Origin: Roseibium sp. MMSF_3412
Lineage (GTDB): Bacteria > Pseudomonadota > Alphaproteobacteria > Rhizobiales > Stappiaceae
Assembly: GCF_030733265.1 (NCBI RefSeq)
Contig: NZ_JASHJI010000002.1
Location: forward strand, 248,001 to 312,000
Direction of reading: 5' to 3'
DNA length: 64,000 bases
Every line of letters starts with the position of its first letter. Position 1 is the stretch's first letter. Below the pieces are notes generated by a model. That model searched no databases. It worked only from the letters and a program-made list of their open reading frames with translations, and was not told where the DNA came from. Positions 17,457 to 26,241 of this stretch are shown piece by piece. The position numbers and the translations under genes are program-made.

Positions 17457-18371
17457 TCACGCGCCCCCTTTCGCGCGCTCACGCAAGCGTAGCCAGTTTT
17501 TGACGAAAATGTTGGACAGCACATAGGTGATTGCCCAAAGGATCAGCAGGAGCGCCGCCGACCTTCCGACATTCGTCGACTGGAAGAAATTCAGATAGGC
17601 CTCGACCTGGAACACCATGAGTGTGTCGCCCGGCCCGCCCTGTGTCATCGCGTAGATGATATCGAACTGCTGGATGGAATCGAGCAAACGGAACAGGGCT
17701 GCCGTCAGGATGTAGGGCATCAGCATTGGCAGCGTGATCCGCCAGAACTGTTCCAGCTGCGGCACACCGTCGAGGGCCGCCGCCTCGAACGGCTGCGTCG
17801 GCAAGGATCGCAACCCGGCCAGGAGCAGGATCATCATGAAGGGCGTATAGACCCAGATATCGACCAGGATCACCGTGAACAGCGCCGTGTCGGGCGAAGA
17901 GCCCCAGCGGAAATCCTCGAAGCCGATCACCTGCATGAAATAGCTCAGGATTCCGAAATTGGGGTTGGTCATGAGTTTGAACATCAGTGCTGCGAGCGCC
18001 GGTGCCGTCATGAGCGGCAGGAGCAGCATGATGGAAATGAAATTGTTGACCGTGCTTCGTTTTTTCAGAAGCAGCGCAATCGCAAGACCAAGCAGAAGTT
18101 CCAGCACAACCGTGGAACCGGCATAGACCAGCGACACTTTCAGCGTGTTCCAGAAATCTGAGTCGGTGAGAAACTTGACGTAGTTCTCACCCCAGTTCAT
18201 GCCCCGGTTCCAGGGCTGGGACATCCGGTAGCGCTGCAGCGAATAGTAGATCGCCGTTACGAACGGAATCAGGATCCCGATGCAGACAAGGAGCGCAGGA
18301 AGGCTCAGAACATAGGGAAGTGCCCTGGGCGAAATCAGCTGACGCCGCCGGGTCGTCAAGGTGTCGGTCAT
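17457..18371 (-). CDS. Sugar/polyol ABC transporter permease, MalF-type
   Basis: 304-residue inner-membrane permease. Six hydrophobic segments begin near residue 18. A canonical EAA loop, EAAALDGVPQLEQFWRITLP, lies around 200-220. It follows the binding-protein gene after an 86-bp gap that carries a perfect hairpin (18414-18446), so permease expression is probably lower than that of the binding protein. Confidence 0.93.
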   Translation of the reverse strand: MTDTLTTRRRQLISPRALPYVLSLPALLVCIGILIPFVTAIYYSLQRYRMSQPWNRGMNWGENYVKFLTDSDFWNTLKVSLVYAGSTVVLELLLGLAIALLLKKRSTVNNFISIMLLLPLMTAPALAALMFKLMTNPNFGILSYFMQVIGFEDFRWGSSPDTALFTVILVDIWVYTPFMMILLLAGLRSLPTQPFEAAALDGVPQLEQFWRITLPMLMPYILTAALFRLLDSIQQFDIIYAMTQGGPGDTLMVFQVEAYLNFFQSTNVGRSAALLLILWAITYVLSNIFVKNWLRLRERAKGGA

Positions 18372-18413
18372 GGAAACACCGGGCCTGGATTGTCTTTGTT
18401 TGCGGGCTCAGGA

Positions 18414-18446
18414 CGGCATGTGCGGCGTTGGGAACCGCACATGCCG
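18414..18446 (-). terminator. Intercistronic hairpin after the binding-protein gene
   Basis: Perfect 12-bp inverted repeat, CGGCATGTGCGG (18414-18425) and CCGCACATGCCG (18435-18446), around a 9-nt loop. No U-run follows on the transcribed strand, so it is better read as an mRNA-stabilising or partial attenuation hairpin that raises binding-protein over permease expression than as a full terminator. Confidence 0.65.
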
Positions 18447-18457
18447 CAGGCTGCGGC

Positions 18458-19897
18458 CTATCTCAATCCCGCTTCGGTGAGCTGGGAGTTCATGCTCTCT
18501 GCGAGCTGATCTAGGCCTTCATCGACCGGAACCTCATTGGCAACCATGCGCTGCAGTGTGGCTGCCCACTCGGTGGTCAGGTCGAAGAACAGCGGCTGCG
18601 CCGTGAACTTGATCGACGCGCCCGGTGCGGACACATCGTGCATTTCCACGTAGCCCGGATAGTTCTTGTTCAGCCGCTCGCGGAAGACATCGCTGTCCCA
18701 GACCGACTTGCGGACAGGGTTGACGAAGTCCATCTCGGTTGCGCCGAACAGTCCGTGCTCCGGCCCGGACGCCCACTGCATGAAGTACCAGGTGGCATCG
18801 AGGTCCTTGGAGAATTTCGACATGGCCAGCGACCAGATCCAGATATTCGGGGTCGGGGCCGACGCTGCCGGGTTTGCCGCGAAGGGAGCGAATGCCAACT
18901 GGCCTGCCATTGCGTTTTCGCCGCCATTCATGAAGTAGCCGAGAATGTCCGCATCGAAGATCATGGCTGACTTGCCTGCACCAAGATCGGTTCCAACCTG
19001 GTACCATGTATGGGTCGACCAGTCGCTTGCGCCGCTTTCCTGGATCATCTTGACCCACTTGGAATGGAACTCTTTCGACCCGGCCGTGTTCATCGCCGCG
19101 CTGAGCTTGCCGCCATCATTGCTCAGGTCAGCCTCGCCGAAATTAGCATAAGCGGACAGGAAGCCCGGGTGAATGGTTGCCCAGGAGCGCGAGCCGCGCA
19201 CACCGACACCGTAGACGCCGTCATTGCCGGCCTGCACGGCAGCCGCCGCTTCCAGCATCTCGTCGAGGTTGGTCGGCACCTTGACACCGGCCTTTTCGAA
19301 CATGGCCGCGTTGAAGGTGAGATTGTTCTGCTCATAGCCCCAGGGGATACACCACTGCTTGGCATCGGCAGAGCCGAGTTCGCCGCCCGGCACCCCGTTC
19401 CAGGCACAGGACTTGCGCACGCCTTCAAGCATGTCGTCCCAATTGTAGTTGGGATTGGTTTTCGAAGAGTCGCTCAGCCATTCATTATGGTCGACGATCC
19501 AGCCGGCAGGACCGTATGTCCAGGTCATGTAGGCCCCGGTCATGAACGCGTCGTATTCGCTCGAACGCGACGAGAGGGCGGCCGTGACCTTGTCGAAGTA
19601 AACGTCCTCCGGGAAGATGTCATAAGAGACATCCATGCCGGTCAGGTCCTTGAAGGCCGGAAGGTTCGCGATCATGGCATCCGTGTAGGGATGCTTGTTC
19701 AAAAGCAGCTTGACGCTTTTGCCCTTGTGCTTCTGCCAGTCGAAGTCGGCGGCAAGCGCGCTGGTCGCCATCATGTTGTAGAGCGTTCCCGCAGAGGCTG
19801 CGGTCACGCCAAGTCCGCCAAGACGTCGAATCAGAGCTCTGCGATCCATTTCACCGCGCAGGAACGCTCCTATGGCATCTTTTTCCTTTTCGTACAT
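18458..19897 (-). CDS. Extracellular solute-binding protein of sugar/polyol ABC transporter
   Basis: 479-residue periplasmic family 1 binding protein. A Tat-like leader is seen (DRRALIRRLGGLGVTAASAG, cleavage probably after SALA near residue 49), consistent with export of a folded protein. The mature part carries the usual family 1 pattern (LTGMDVSYDIFPEDVYFDKVTAAL). GGGAGGAAA lies just before the ATG. First structural gene of the operon after the SorC regulator, with only 36 bp between them. Ligand probably a polyol, inferred from the kinase and dehydrogenase genes downstream. Confidence 0.93.
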   Translation of the reverse strand: MYEKEKDAIGAFLRGEMDRRALIRRLGGLGVTAASAGTLYNMMATSALAADFDWQKHKGKSVKLLLNKHPYTDAMIANLPAFKDLTGMDVSYDIFPEDVYFDKVTAALSSRSSEYDAFMTGAYMTWTYGPAGWIVDHNEWLSDSSKTNPNYNWDDMLEGVRKSCAWNGVPGGELGSADAKQWCIPWGYEQNNLTFNAAMFEKAGVKVPTNLDEMLEAAAAVQAGNDGVYGVGVRGSRSWATIHPGFLSAYANFGEADLSNDGGKLSAAMNTAGSKEFHSKWVKMIQESGASDWSTHTWYQVGTDLGAGKSAMIFDADILGYFMNGGENAMAGQLAFAPFAANPAASAPTPNIWIWSLAMSKFSKDLDATWYFMQWASGPEHGLFGATEMDFVNPVRKSVWDSDVFRERLNKNYPGYVEMHDVSAPGASIKFTAQPLFFDLTTEWAATLQRMVANEVPVDEGLDQLAESMNSQLTEAGLR

Positions 19898-19933
19898 CTG
19901 TATTTCCTCCCTAGTGAATTCAGGCTCGTCGCG

Positions 19934-20893
19934 TCATTGGTGATCTTCTACAAGCGCCTTTGCAGTTACCTCGTCAGTCAACAGACCGGTCAGATGACCG
20001 TTCTTCAGTGCAGCTGTGATCGCTTTGACCTTGTTTGCTCCTCCGGCAATCGCGGTCACTTCGCGCCCTTTCAGGCTTTCGATCGGCGGCGCCATGACCC
20101 GTTGGTCGAACTCCGTTTCGATCGGTTGGCCGTTCATGTCGAAAAACTGGCCGAGCAGTTCCGCGACAGCTCCGCTTTCGCGAAGTTCTCTCGTCTTGTC
20201 GGCATCATCGATCGCCGTGTCGATGATGCTTCCCGAACCCGGATCAAGACTGCCGACGCCAAGCACCACGAGCGAGGCTTCGTCGATCAAAGACATCGTG
20301 TCGGCGATCCCGAACTGCTTCATCATCACGGCCTTGTCCTCCGCCGTGTTCGCATAAAGCGGTGCCGGCAGCAGATGCGCTTCTGCGCCCGTTTTCTGGG
20401 CCAACCGATAGATGACGTCATAGGGATTTGCGGCAAAGGAGCGGGTCAACCCCCCGAGCACGGAAACGAATTGCTTTCCGACAACCGGATCGCGTCCCAT
20501 TGCGTTGACGGACGCTGTAAGGGTTCGGCCATTGCCGAGCCCGATCGTCTTGTGCCGGCTGCCACCTGAAACCTCCATCAGATACTGCGCCCCCACCGTT
20601 GCAAGGGAGCGGAGCGGCATGGGACCGCTTTCGGGAATTTCCATCGCGACCCGGCAGAACTTCAGCCCGAAGCGCTCCATGAGCTGGCGCTCCAGCATCA
20701 CGCATTCGGTCGCCTCGACATCGACGAAAATCTGCACCAGTCCGTCAGCCTGGGCACGCGCGATGAGCCGATGCGCCCTCGTGTTGGTGACATTCAGGTG
20801 CCGCGCGACCTCGCCTTGTGTGAGCCCGCCGACGAAATGCAGCCACGCTGCGCGTGCCGCGACATCCGGATTGGTTTTTGCGTCGATCGCCAT
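19934..20893 (-). CDS. SorC-family transcriptional regulator (EryD-like)
   Basis: 319-residue regulator. The helix-turn-helix is at about 24-54 (LTQGEVARHLNVTNTRAHRLIARA), and a SorC sugar-binding domain fills the rest, ending in ...LLTDEVTAKALVEDHQ. EryD, the repressor of Brucella/rhizobial erythritol genes, belongs to this family, and here the gene heads the operon with the EryA-like kinase. Start is uncertain: the ATG at 20893 has GGTGGA immediately upstream, a rather tight spacing; an in-frame TTG lies seven codons earlier. Confidence 0.9.
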   Translation of the reverse strand: MAIDAKTNPDVAARAAWLHFVGGLTQGEVARHLNVTNTRAHRLIARAQADGLVQIFVDVEATECVMLERQLMERFGLKFCRVAMEIPESGPMPLRSLATVGAQYLMEVSGGSRHKTIGLGNGRTLTASVNAMGRDPVVGKQFVSVLGGLTRSFAANPYDVIYRLAQKTGAEAHLLPAPLYANTAEDKAVMMKQFGIADTMSLIDEASLVVLGVGSLDPGSGSIIDTAIDDADKTRELRESGAVAELLGQFFDMNGQPIETEFDQRVMAPPIESLKGREVTAIAGGANKVKAITAALKNGHLTGLLTDEVTAKALVEDHQ

Positions 20894-21193
20894 TCCACCG
20901 CTCGAAGATTGCAAAAAAATGCGTTGGTGAAAAATATTGCAGAATGAACACAGCAGGTCAAGCGTTCAAAATTTCCGGCCCTCAAAGCGGCGCGTGGAAA
21001 CAGACCTGATACCGCGGCCGAAAATGCAGTCACAAGGATCCGCACTTACGGCATCAACGACTTGCGCCGGGCCAAGGGTTTTGTTTGTTTTTCAGGGAAA
21101 GGCCGGTGAGTTGGTAGCGCACATCATGTGTCGATGAAGCGGCAACCATTCAGACAAGTGCATTCGACGACCTGTGACAGCATCGCCGGATGC
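20894..21193. promoter_or_regulatory. 300-bp intergenic region: promoter of the polyol operon and 3' flank of the deaminase gene
   Basis: No convincing gene. The part next to the SorC gene is A/T-rich and has two direct ATTGCA copies (20908-20913 and 20936-20941, 28 bp apart), possible regulator half-sites for the leftward operon. The remainder, toward the deaminase stop at 21194, shows nothing I can support; a T-rich stretch near 21079-21092 could assist termination. Confidence 0.4.
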
Positions 21194-21649
21194 CTACTTG
21201 AACTCATCAACCGAGACACCGGCTTCCGACAGCATTTTCCAGGAGACCTTGAAGCTGTAGTCGAGGGCTCCGTCCGCGTCCGGTATCGGCGGTGCAACGA
21301 TTTTCCGGATACCGGACTGAATGATGGCGCGCCCGCAGTCCGCGCAGGGAAACCGGTTGACGTAAAGCGTGCACCCTTCCAGTTGCACACCGGCGCGTGC
21401 GGCATTGTAGATCGCATTCCGTTCCGCGTGCTCGAACCAGTAAAACTTTTCGCCGCTCGGCCGGTCGAATCTCGCCGGATCGGAAGAAGAGACACCCCGC
21501 GCCAGGCCGTTATAGCCTGTCGATCTGATCTCGTGACCCTCGGGTGAGACGATGACGCAGCCGACCTGAAAGTCACGATCCTCCGACCAGAGCGAAATGT
21601 GATCGCAGAGCGCCATGAAGCGATGTGTCCAGGTGTCTTCTTCCGCCAT
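21194..21649 (-). CDS. Deoxycytidylate deaminase-type zinc deaminase
   Basis: 151-residue cytidine/dCMP deaminase-fold enzyme. The zinc site is complete: His74-Ala-Glu76 (HAERNAI) and Cys102-x-x-Cys105 (PCADC). Known relatives deaminate dCMP or related pyrimidines. It is the last gene of the nine-gene operon headed by an NMT1-type importer and lies four bases after the DapA-family gene, so here it may deaminate an imported amino-heterocycle or a pathway intermediate, not serve dNTP synthesis. That role is inference. Confidence 0.85.
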   Translation of the reverse strand: MAEEDTWTHRFMALCDHISLWSEDRDFQVGCVIVSPEGHEIRSTGYNGLARGVSSSDPARFDRPSGEKFYWFEHAERNAIYNAARAGVQLEGCTLYVNRFPCADCGRAIIQSGIRKIVAPPIPDADGALDYSFKVSWKMLSEAGVSVDEFK

Positions 21650-21653
21650 GGCC

Positions 21654-22523
21654 TCAGTCCTGCGCCAGCTTCCGCTTCAACGCTTCGCCGGCGTCTTCGG
21701 AAAGCGTCAGGAAAGGCGGCAGCACGCGCCGCCATTCTGTATGTCCCGATCTCTCGCCGACGAGATACTTGATGCTTGCGATCAGTGCCGGCCCTGCCAG
21801 CAGGCTTCGTTGCCGCGCAATTTCCTCGCAAGCCGCCGGCGGCGGCGTTTCGCGATTGGCCCAGACCTCACCAGCCAGCGGTCCGGTGAGGTTCAAGGTG
21901 GCGGAGATACATCCGGCAAAACCATCCTTGACGGCCGTTTGCAGCGCGGTTTCCGAACTGGGAAAAACACTGAGCGCCGGCGACGCGGCAACGATTGATC
22001 TGCAATAGTCGAGATCGCCGGACGAATCCTTGATCCCGGCAAAGCGGTCAGGCGCGATCGACGCAAGATCGGAAATGACATCGACCGGGATCGTGATCCC
22101 GGTCATCTGCGGGAAATTGTAGAAATAGATCTTGATGCCGCGCGAGCCCAGCGCGTCGTGCAGCGCCAGATACCAGCTTTTCAGACCGGAAGGCGTTGCC
22201 GGCTTGTAATAGTAAGGAGGCAGAACAAGCGCGACCCGGTATCCCAGATCGTCAGCGTGTTCGGTAAGTGCAATGGTTTCCTTGAGCGACGGCGTTCCGG
22301 TCCCGACCATCAGTTTTTCTTTGGGAAAAGACGTCGCCGCCCAGGTCATCACATCCCGCCGGGCGGAAACATCAAACGAATTGGCTTCACCGGTCGAGCC
22401 CAGGACATTGATCCCGTCACACCCATTCTTCAGCACCCAGCCACAATGCTCAAGGAACAGCTCCTTGACGGGAGAATAAGACCGGTCAACCGGGGTTGGA
22501 ACGGCTGCAACAACACCTTGCAT
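21654..22523 (-). CDS. Dihydrodipicolinate synthase family (DapA/NAL) aldolase or lyase
   Basis: 289-residue TIM-barrel class I aldolase. The Schiff-base lysine is Lys165 (FAGIKDSSGDL), the conserved Tyr135 is in IYFYNFP and the carboxylate-binding motif is GSTGE at 42-46. The family includes DapA, N-acetylneuraminate lyase, KDG aldolases and hydratase-aldolases of aromatic pathways. The ATG at 22523 shares a base with the ferredoxin stop (TGATG). A biosynthetic DapA role is unlikely in this catabolic operon; pyruvate release or addition from an oxo-acid is the likely chemistry. Confidence 0.9.
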   Translation of the reverse strand: MQGVVAAVPTPVDRSYSPVKELFLEHCGWVLKNGCDGINVLGSTGEANSFDVSARRDVMTWAATSFPKEKLMVGTGTPSLKETIALTEHADDLGYRVALVLPPYYYKPATPSGLKSWYLALHDALGSRGIKIYFYNFPQMTGITIPVDVISDLASIAPDRFAGIKDSSGDLDYCRSIVAASPALSVFPSSETALQTAVKDGFAGCISATLNLTGPLAGEVWANRETPPPAACEEIARQRSLLAGPALIASIKYLVGERSGHTEWRRVLPPFLTLSEDAGEALKRKLAQD

Positions 22524-22870
22524 CAAGGGGCGTCCTTTCTGAGATAGTGTTCGGCCAGCGTCGCAAGGCCGGGTGGGTCCTTTAGCGGTTCGTCACCTTT
22601 CGACCACCCACCCGGTTCCAGAAGGGTATCGGCGCCATCACGAAACGCTGCGTCATTTATGGCAAGGAAGGCGTGCTGGGCCTCCTCGACCTCGTCGGCA
22701 TACCGTATCGCATCGACGGGGCAAATACTCTCGCACATGCCGCACTCGATGCATTCGGTCGGGTGGATGTAGAACATCCGCTCACCCTCATAGATACAGT
22801 CGACCGGACACACCGTTGTGCATATGCCGTCCTTGACGTCAATACAGGTGCTCGTAATGACGAGTGTCAT
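22523..22870 (-). CDS. Two-cluster ferredoxin (7Fe type)
   Basis: 115-residue electron carrier. Cysteines at 9, 17, 21 and 25 followed by 40, 43, 46 and 50 fit the FdxA/Azotobacter FdI pattern, where the first site is C-x7-C-x3-CP (normally 3Fe-4S) and the second is CxxCxxCxxxCP (4Fe-4S). A C-terminal extension of about 55 residues follows. Start ATG at 22870, four bases after the crotonase stop. It probably donates or accepts electrons for the FAD oxidoreductase of the same operon. Confidence 0.9.
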   Translation of the reverse strand: MTLVITSTCIDVKDGICTTVCPVDCIYEGERMFYIHPTECIECGMCESICPVDAIRYADEVEEAQHAFLAINDAAFRDGADTLLEPGGWSKGDEPLKDPPGLATLAEHYLRKDAP

Positions 22871-22874
22871 CGGA

Positions 22875-23648
22875 TCAACACCCCTTCCAGACAGGCGCCC
22901 TCTTTTCCCGGAATGCGGCAACACCCTCATCGGCGTCGTCCGAGCAAAGGGCCGCTTCCAGTTCGTCCGTCGGGTATTGAAACGCCTCCTGCACGGGCAA
23001 GTGCGCCGTTTGCCTCGAGATCGCCTTGATCGCCCGCAGGCTGAGCGGGGCGCAGCTTAGTATGTCTGCCACCCAGCGATCCGTTTCCGCGTCCAGCTCT
23101 TCTTGCGGGACGATCGCGTTGACCAGTCCGTGGCGCTCGAGCTCCGACGCCGCCAGCAGCCGTCCGGTCATCATCATGCCCATGGCAACGTTTCTGGGAA
23201 CCAGACGGGAAAGCAGCACCATGCCACCGTCGAGCGGCACCCGCCCGACCTTGGCTTCCGGCAGACCGAAACGCGCCGTCTCGGCGGCGATGACGATGTC
23301 GCACCCCAGGACCATTTCCAGCCCGCCGCCGAGCGCAAGGCCGTTGACGCGCGCGATCACGGGGGTCGACATCCGCCGCAGCGCAATCCCGGTGAACCCG
23401 GCGGCACCGATGTTTTTCCAGTAGTCCATCCCGGTCAGGCCTGTGTCTTCTTTCAGATCCGCTCCTGCACAAAAGGCCTTCGGTCCGGCCCCGGTAAGAA
23501 CGGCACAGCGGATGTCCGGATCCTGCTCGACCTCGTTCCAGATTTCCGCCAATCGCGCATGAGCTGCGCTATCGACGGCGTTCATGCGTTCGGGCCTGTT
23601 GATGGTTACCCGTGCGACGTGATCGGAAACGTCGAATTCGACACTCAT
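22875..23648 (-). CDS. Enoyl-CoA hydratase/isomerase (crotonase) family protein
   Basis: 257-residue cytosolic crotonase-fold enzyme. Oxyanion-hole motifs are AFCAGADL (58-65) and GGGLEM (107-112). Both glutamates needed for hydration are present (Glu111 and Glu131 in LPEAKVG), so it can plausibly hydrate an enoyl-CoA and is not just an isomerase. The ATG overlaps the stop of the CoA-transferase gene (ATGA), linking the two steps. Confidence 0.92.
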   Translation of the reverse strand: MSVEFDVSDHVARVTINRPERMNAVDSAAHARLAEIWNEVEQDPDIRCAVLTGAGPKAFCAGADLKEDTGLTGMDYWKNIGAAGFTGIALRRMSTPVIARVNGLALGGGLEMVLGCDIVIAAETARFGLPEAKVGRVPLDGGMVLLSRLVPRNVAMGMMMTGRLLAASELERHGLVNAIVPQEELDAETDRWVADILSCAPLSLRAIKAISRQTAHLPVQEAFQYPTDELEAALCSDDADEGVAAFREKRAPVWKGC

Positions 23649-24811
23649 TCAGCCGCCTCGTTGCTCAAAAGCACGGCCAGTTCCTGCAGAACTTCATCGG
23701 TATGTTCACCCAGTCTCGGAGGAACACGGCGGACGACAAGTGGAGCCTCGCTCAGATGGACTGGTGATCCCGCGAGCGTGATCTCGCCAAGCACCGGTTG
23801 GTCGATGGTTTGAAGCATGCCGTTGATCTTGGTCTGCGGGTCCGCCAACGCATCTCCGAGCGACCTGACCGGTGCGCACAGGAGGTCCTGCGCCTCCAGC
23901 CGTTCCAGCCAATAGGCGGACGTGTTCCTTGAGATCGCGTCCCTGAAACGCTGCTGCAGAAACGGCTTGTGCTTCCGCTGCACATCCAGTGTCGGATAAT
24001 CGGGCGACAGGTCCTCGATCTCCAGCGCGTGGCAGATATCCTGCAAGGGATTGGCCTTGAAGGCACCGACGATCACGATGGCACCGTCCGTCGTATCGAA
24101 GACACCCGTCAGGGGCATGGCAGCCCAGTTCAGCACTTCCCTGTGCTTCGACCATTGTGCCGCTTCCTGCATCTGCATCGCGATCATGCTGTCGTAGAGC
24201 GAGACTTCGACCTTCTGGCCACGGCCTGTCTTGTCACGCATCAGGAGTGCCGCCAGCACGCCCTGCACCAGATGCATGCCGGCCGAATAGTCGCAAAGCG
24301 TTGTCGGATAGATCGACTTCGGAATGGAAGGATCCTGGGTCTTCTCCATCACGCCGGTCATCGCCTGGGCCAGCACATCCTGCCCGCCCTTGTGGGCATA
24401 GGGGCCGGACGCGCCGAAACCGGTGCCCGACGCACAGATGATCCTCGGGTTGATTTTCGAAAGCGCGTCATAACCGAAGCCCATTCTGTCCATGACACCG
24501 GCCCGGAAATTGTCGACGACAATGTCCGCCGTCTTGACCAGGTCGAGTACCTGCTGGCGTCCCGTCTCGGTCTTGGTGTCGATCTCGATTGACCGTTTGT
24601 TGCGGTTCAGGGAGGCAAAGACAGCGTTGTTCAGCGCTTCTTCCGTGCGTTCGCCGTAAAAGCTCCGGCTCAGATCTCCGGCACCGGGGCGTTCGATCTT
24701 GATGACATCCGCACCGAAATCGCCCAGCATCTGGGTTGCGCATGGCCCGAGCATGACCTGCGTGAAGTCGATCACCCGAATGCCATCGAGTGGCATGATA
24801 TTCTCTGACAT
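23645..24811 (-). CDS. CaiB/BaiF family (class III) CoA transferase
   Basis: 388-residue class III CoA transferase that moves CoA between carboxylic acids through an aspartyl anhydride. Asp174 (TTLCDYSAGMH) aligns with the catalytic Asp of formyl-CoA and carnitine CoA-transferases; the N-terminal LDGIRVIDFTQVMLGP and GADVIKIERPGAGD motifs are standard. Family members form interlocked dimers. It probably activates the imported acid, with the crotonase acting next. Confidence 0.93.
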   Translation of the reverse strand: MSENIMPLDGIRVIDFTQVMLGPCATQMLGDFGADVIKIERPGAGDLSRSFYGERTEEALNNAVFASLNRNKRSIEIDTKTETGRQQVLDLVKTADIVVDNFRAGVMDRMGFGYDALSKINPRIICASGTGFGASGPYAHKGGQDVLAQAMTGVMEKTQDPSIPKSIYPTTLCDYSAGMHLVQGVLAALLMRDKTGRGQKVEVSLYDSMIAMQMQEAAQWSKHREVLNWAAMPLTGVFDTTDGAIVIVGAFKANPLQDICHALEIEDLSPDYPTLDVQRKHKPFLQQRFRDAISRNTSAYWLERLEAQDLLCAPVRSLGDALADPQTKINGMLQTIDQPVLGEITLAGSPVHLSEAPLVVRRVPPRLGEHTDEVLQELAVLLSNEAAE

Positions 24812-24822
24812 GTGAGCCTCTG

Positions 24823-26190
24823 CTATTCCGCCGCGATGTGATCTTCGATGAGAGCATTCGGCGACGGTTTGTCTCCCGGATCGGCGCCCTGGGCGCGCAT
24901 TTGATTCTGGATGGCCTTGTAGTCGACCATTCGAAGCGGCTGGTTCCCGTCAAGAGCCAGGGCGACCGCTACGCCCGCAGCTTCCCCCTGCGCCATGCAG
25001 GGCGGTATTTCGCGCGACAGTTTCTGCGCATCGCTTTCCACCGAATAATGGCGTCCGGCGACAATCAGGTTGTCGATGCCCTTCGGAAGCAGCGCCCGAT
25101 ACGGGGTGTAGTAGTCGCGCCCGCGGCAAACGGTGTCCGCGAAGTAGCGCCGGGACTTCACGTCATCCTTGTTGACGACATATTCCCCTTTCAACAGCCG
25201 CGTCTGGCGGATGCCCATCTGTTCCGCGGCCCCCAGCATCGTGGCATTTTCAAATCCGGGAATGTTTTCCTTCGCGAAGGCGTGCAGCTTCATCATGCGC
25301 TCGCGGCCCTCGATTTCCGAGGCAACCATGTCTTCCACGGAAAGCCCGTCATATCCCGGCATATGCGGGCAATTGCACCAGACCACCCCGGGGATCGGCG
25401 TCTTGAGCCACCACATGCCCCAGGCACCGCCAATCCTGCGCCGCGCTTCCCGGTCGAGTTTCTTGTATTGCTCCGGCTCGGCGAACTCGAAGGCGACGGC
25501 CTTGTCGGTATCCACGTTCGCCAGACGGAAAACGGTCGTGACGATATACTGGCCGTCGATGTAATCCGCCCCGGCTGCAACACCGACATCGAGATCTCCG
25601 GTGGCATCGACGACATAGTTCGCGCGGATGGCCTGCCGCCCGAGCTTGGTCTGGGCGATCACGCCGCTGATCCGGCCGTTTTCCATCAGGACGTCGGAAA
25701 ACCAGCTATGCGTGCGCAGGTTCACCTTCGCTTCCACCACCATGTCCAGACTGACCCGCTTCCAGCCGTCCGGATCGAAGGCAACGGCGTGAATAATCGG
25801 CTGCGGCATCATCGCCTTGTGGAAATCGATACATCCCCAGCGTGACCACTTCTGCCACATCTGCCAGTTGGTCTGGCAATCCTCGGGCGGGGGATAGACC
25901 GCCGCATCCTGTCGTTCCAGCCGGTCGACAAACTCGCTGACGATGCCTGTTGTGACGATCTCGTTGCCCTCGTTGACCATGTCGTCGAGGACAAGCACCA
26001 TACCGCCGGACGCCATGCCGCCGAGGTGGTGGTAGCGCTCCAGCAAGGTCACCGACGCGCCGTTGCGCGCAGCCGATACAGCCGCGGCATGACCGGCGGG
26101 TCCTGCGCCGATCACAACCACATCACAGTCCGCGACAACAGGAACCTGTGCCCCTTCAACCTGAACGGTTGTCGTGTGACGTTCTGCCAT
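24823..26190 (-). CDS. FAD-dependent oxidoreductase
   Basis: 455-residue flavoprotein. The Rossmann motif DVVVIGAGPAGHAAAVSAARNGASVTLLE begins at 23, with LGGMASGG downstream and the C-terminal DNLIVAGRHYSVESDA...GEAAGVAVALA segment that closes the FAD site in the FAD_oxidored family. This family includes dehydrogenases acting on small organic acids and alcohols, often with an iron-sulfur partner; the operon's ferredoxin is a candidate. Substrate unknown. Confidence 0.88.
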   Translation of the reverse strand: MAERHTTTVQVEGAQVPVVADCDVVVIGAGPAGHAAAVSAARNGASVTLLERYHHLGGMASGGMVLVLDDMVNEGNEIVTTGIVSEFVDRLERQDAAVYPPPEDCQTNWQMWQKWSRWGCIDFHKAMMPQPIIHAVAFDPDGWKRVSLDMVVEAKVNLRTHSWFSDVLMENGRISGVIAQTKLGRQAIRANYVVDATGDLDVGVAAGADYIDGQYIVTTVFRLANVDTDKAVAFEFAEPEQYKKLDREARRRIGGAWGMWWLKTPIPGVVWCNCPHMPGYDGLSVEDMVASEIEGRERMMKLHAFAKENIPGFENATMLGAAEQMGIRQTRLLKGEYVVNKDDVKSRRYFADTVCRGRDYYTPYRALLPKGIDNLIVAGRHYSVESDAQKLSREIPPCMAQGEAAGVAVALALDGNQPLRMVDYKAIQNQMRAQGADPGDKPSPNALIEDHIAAE

Positions 26191-26241
26191 TGTCCTTGAT
26201 CCTTTTCCTAAAATTCAGAAGCTGGCGGCACCCCTTAAGCG

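Noticed and set aside
21654..22523. Lysine biosynthesis DapA
   Set aside because: Family match only; the gene sits in a CoA-type catabolic operon, not with lysine or housekeeping genes.
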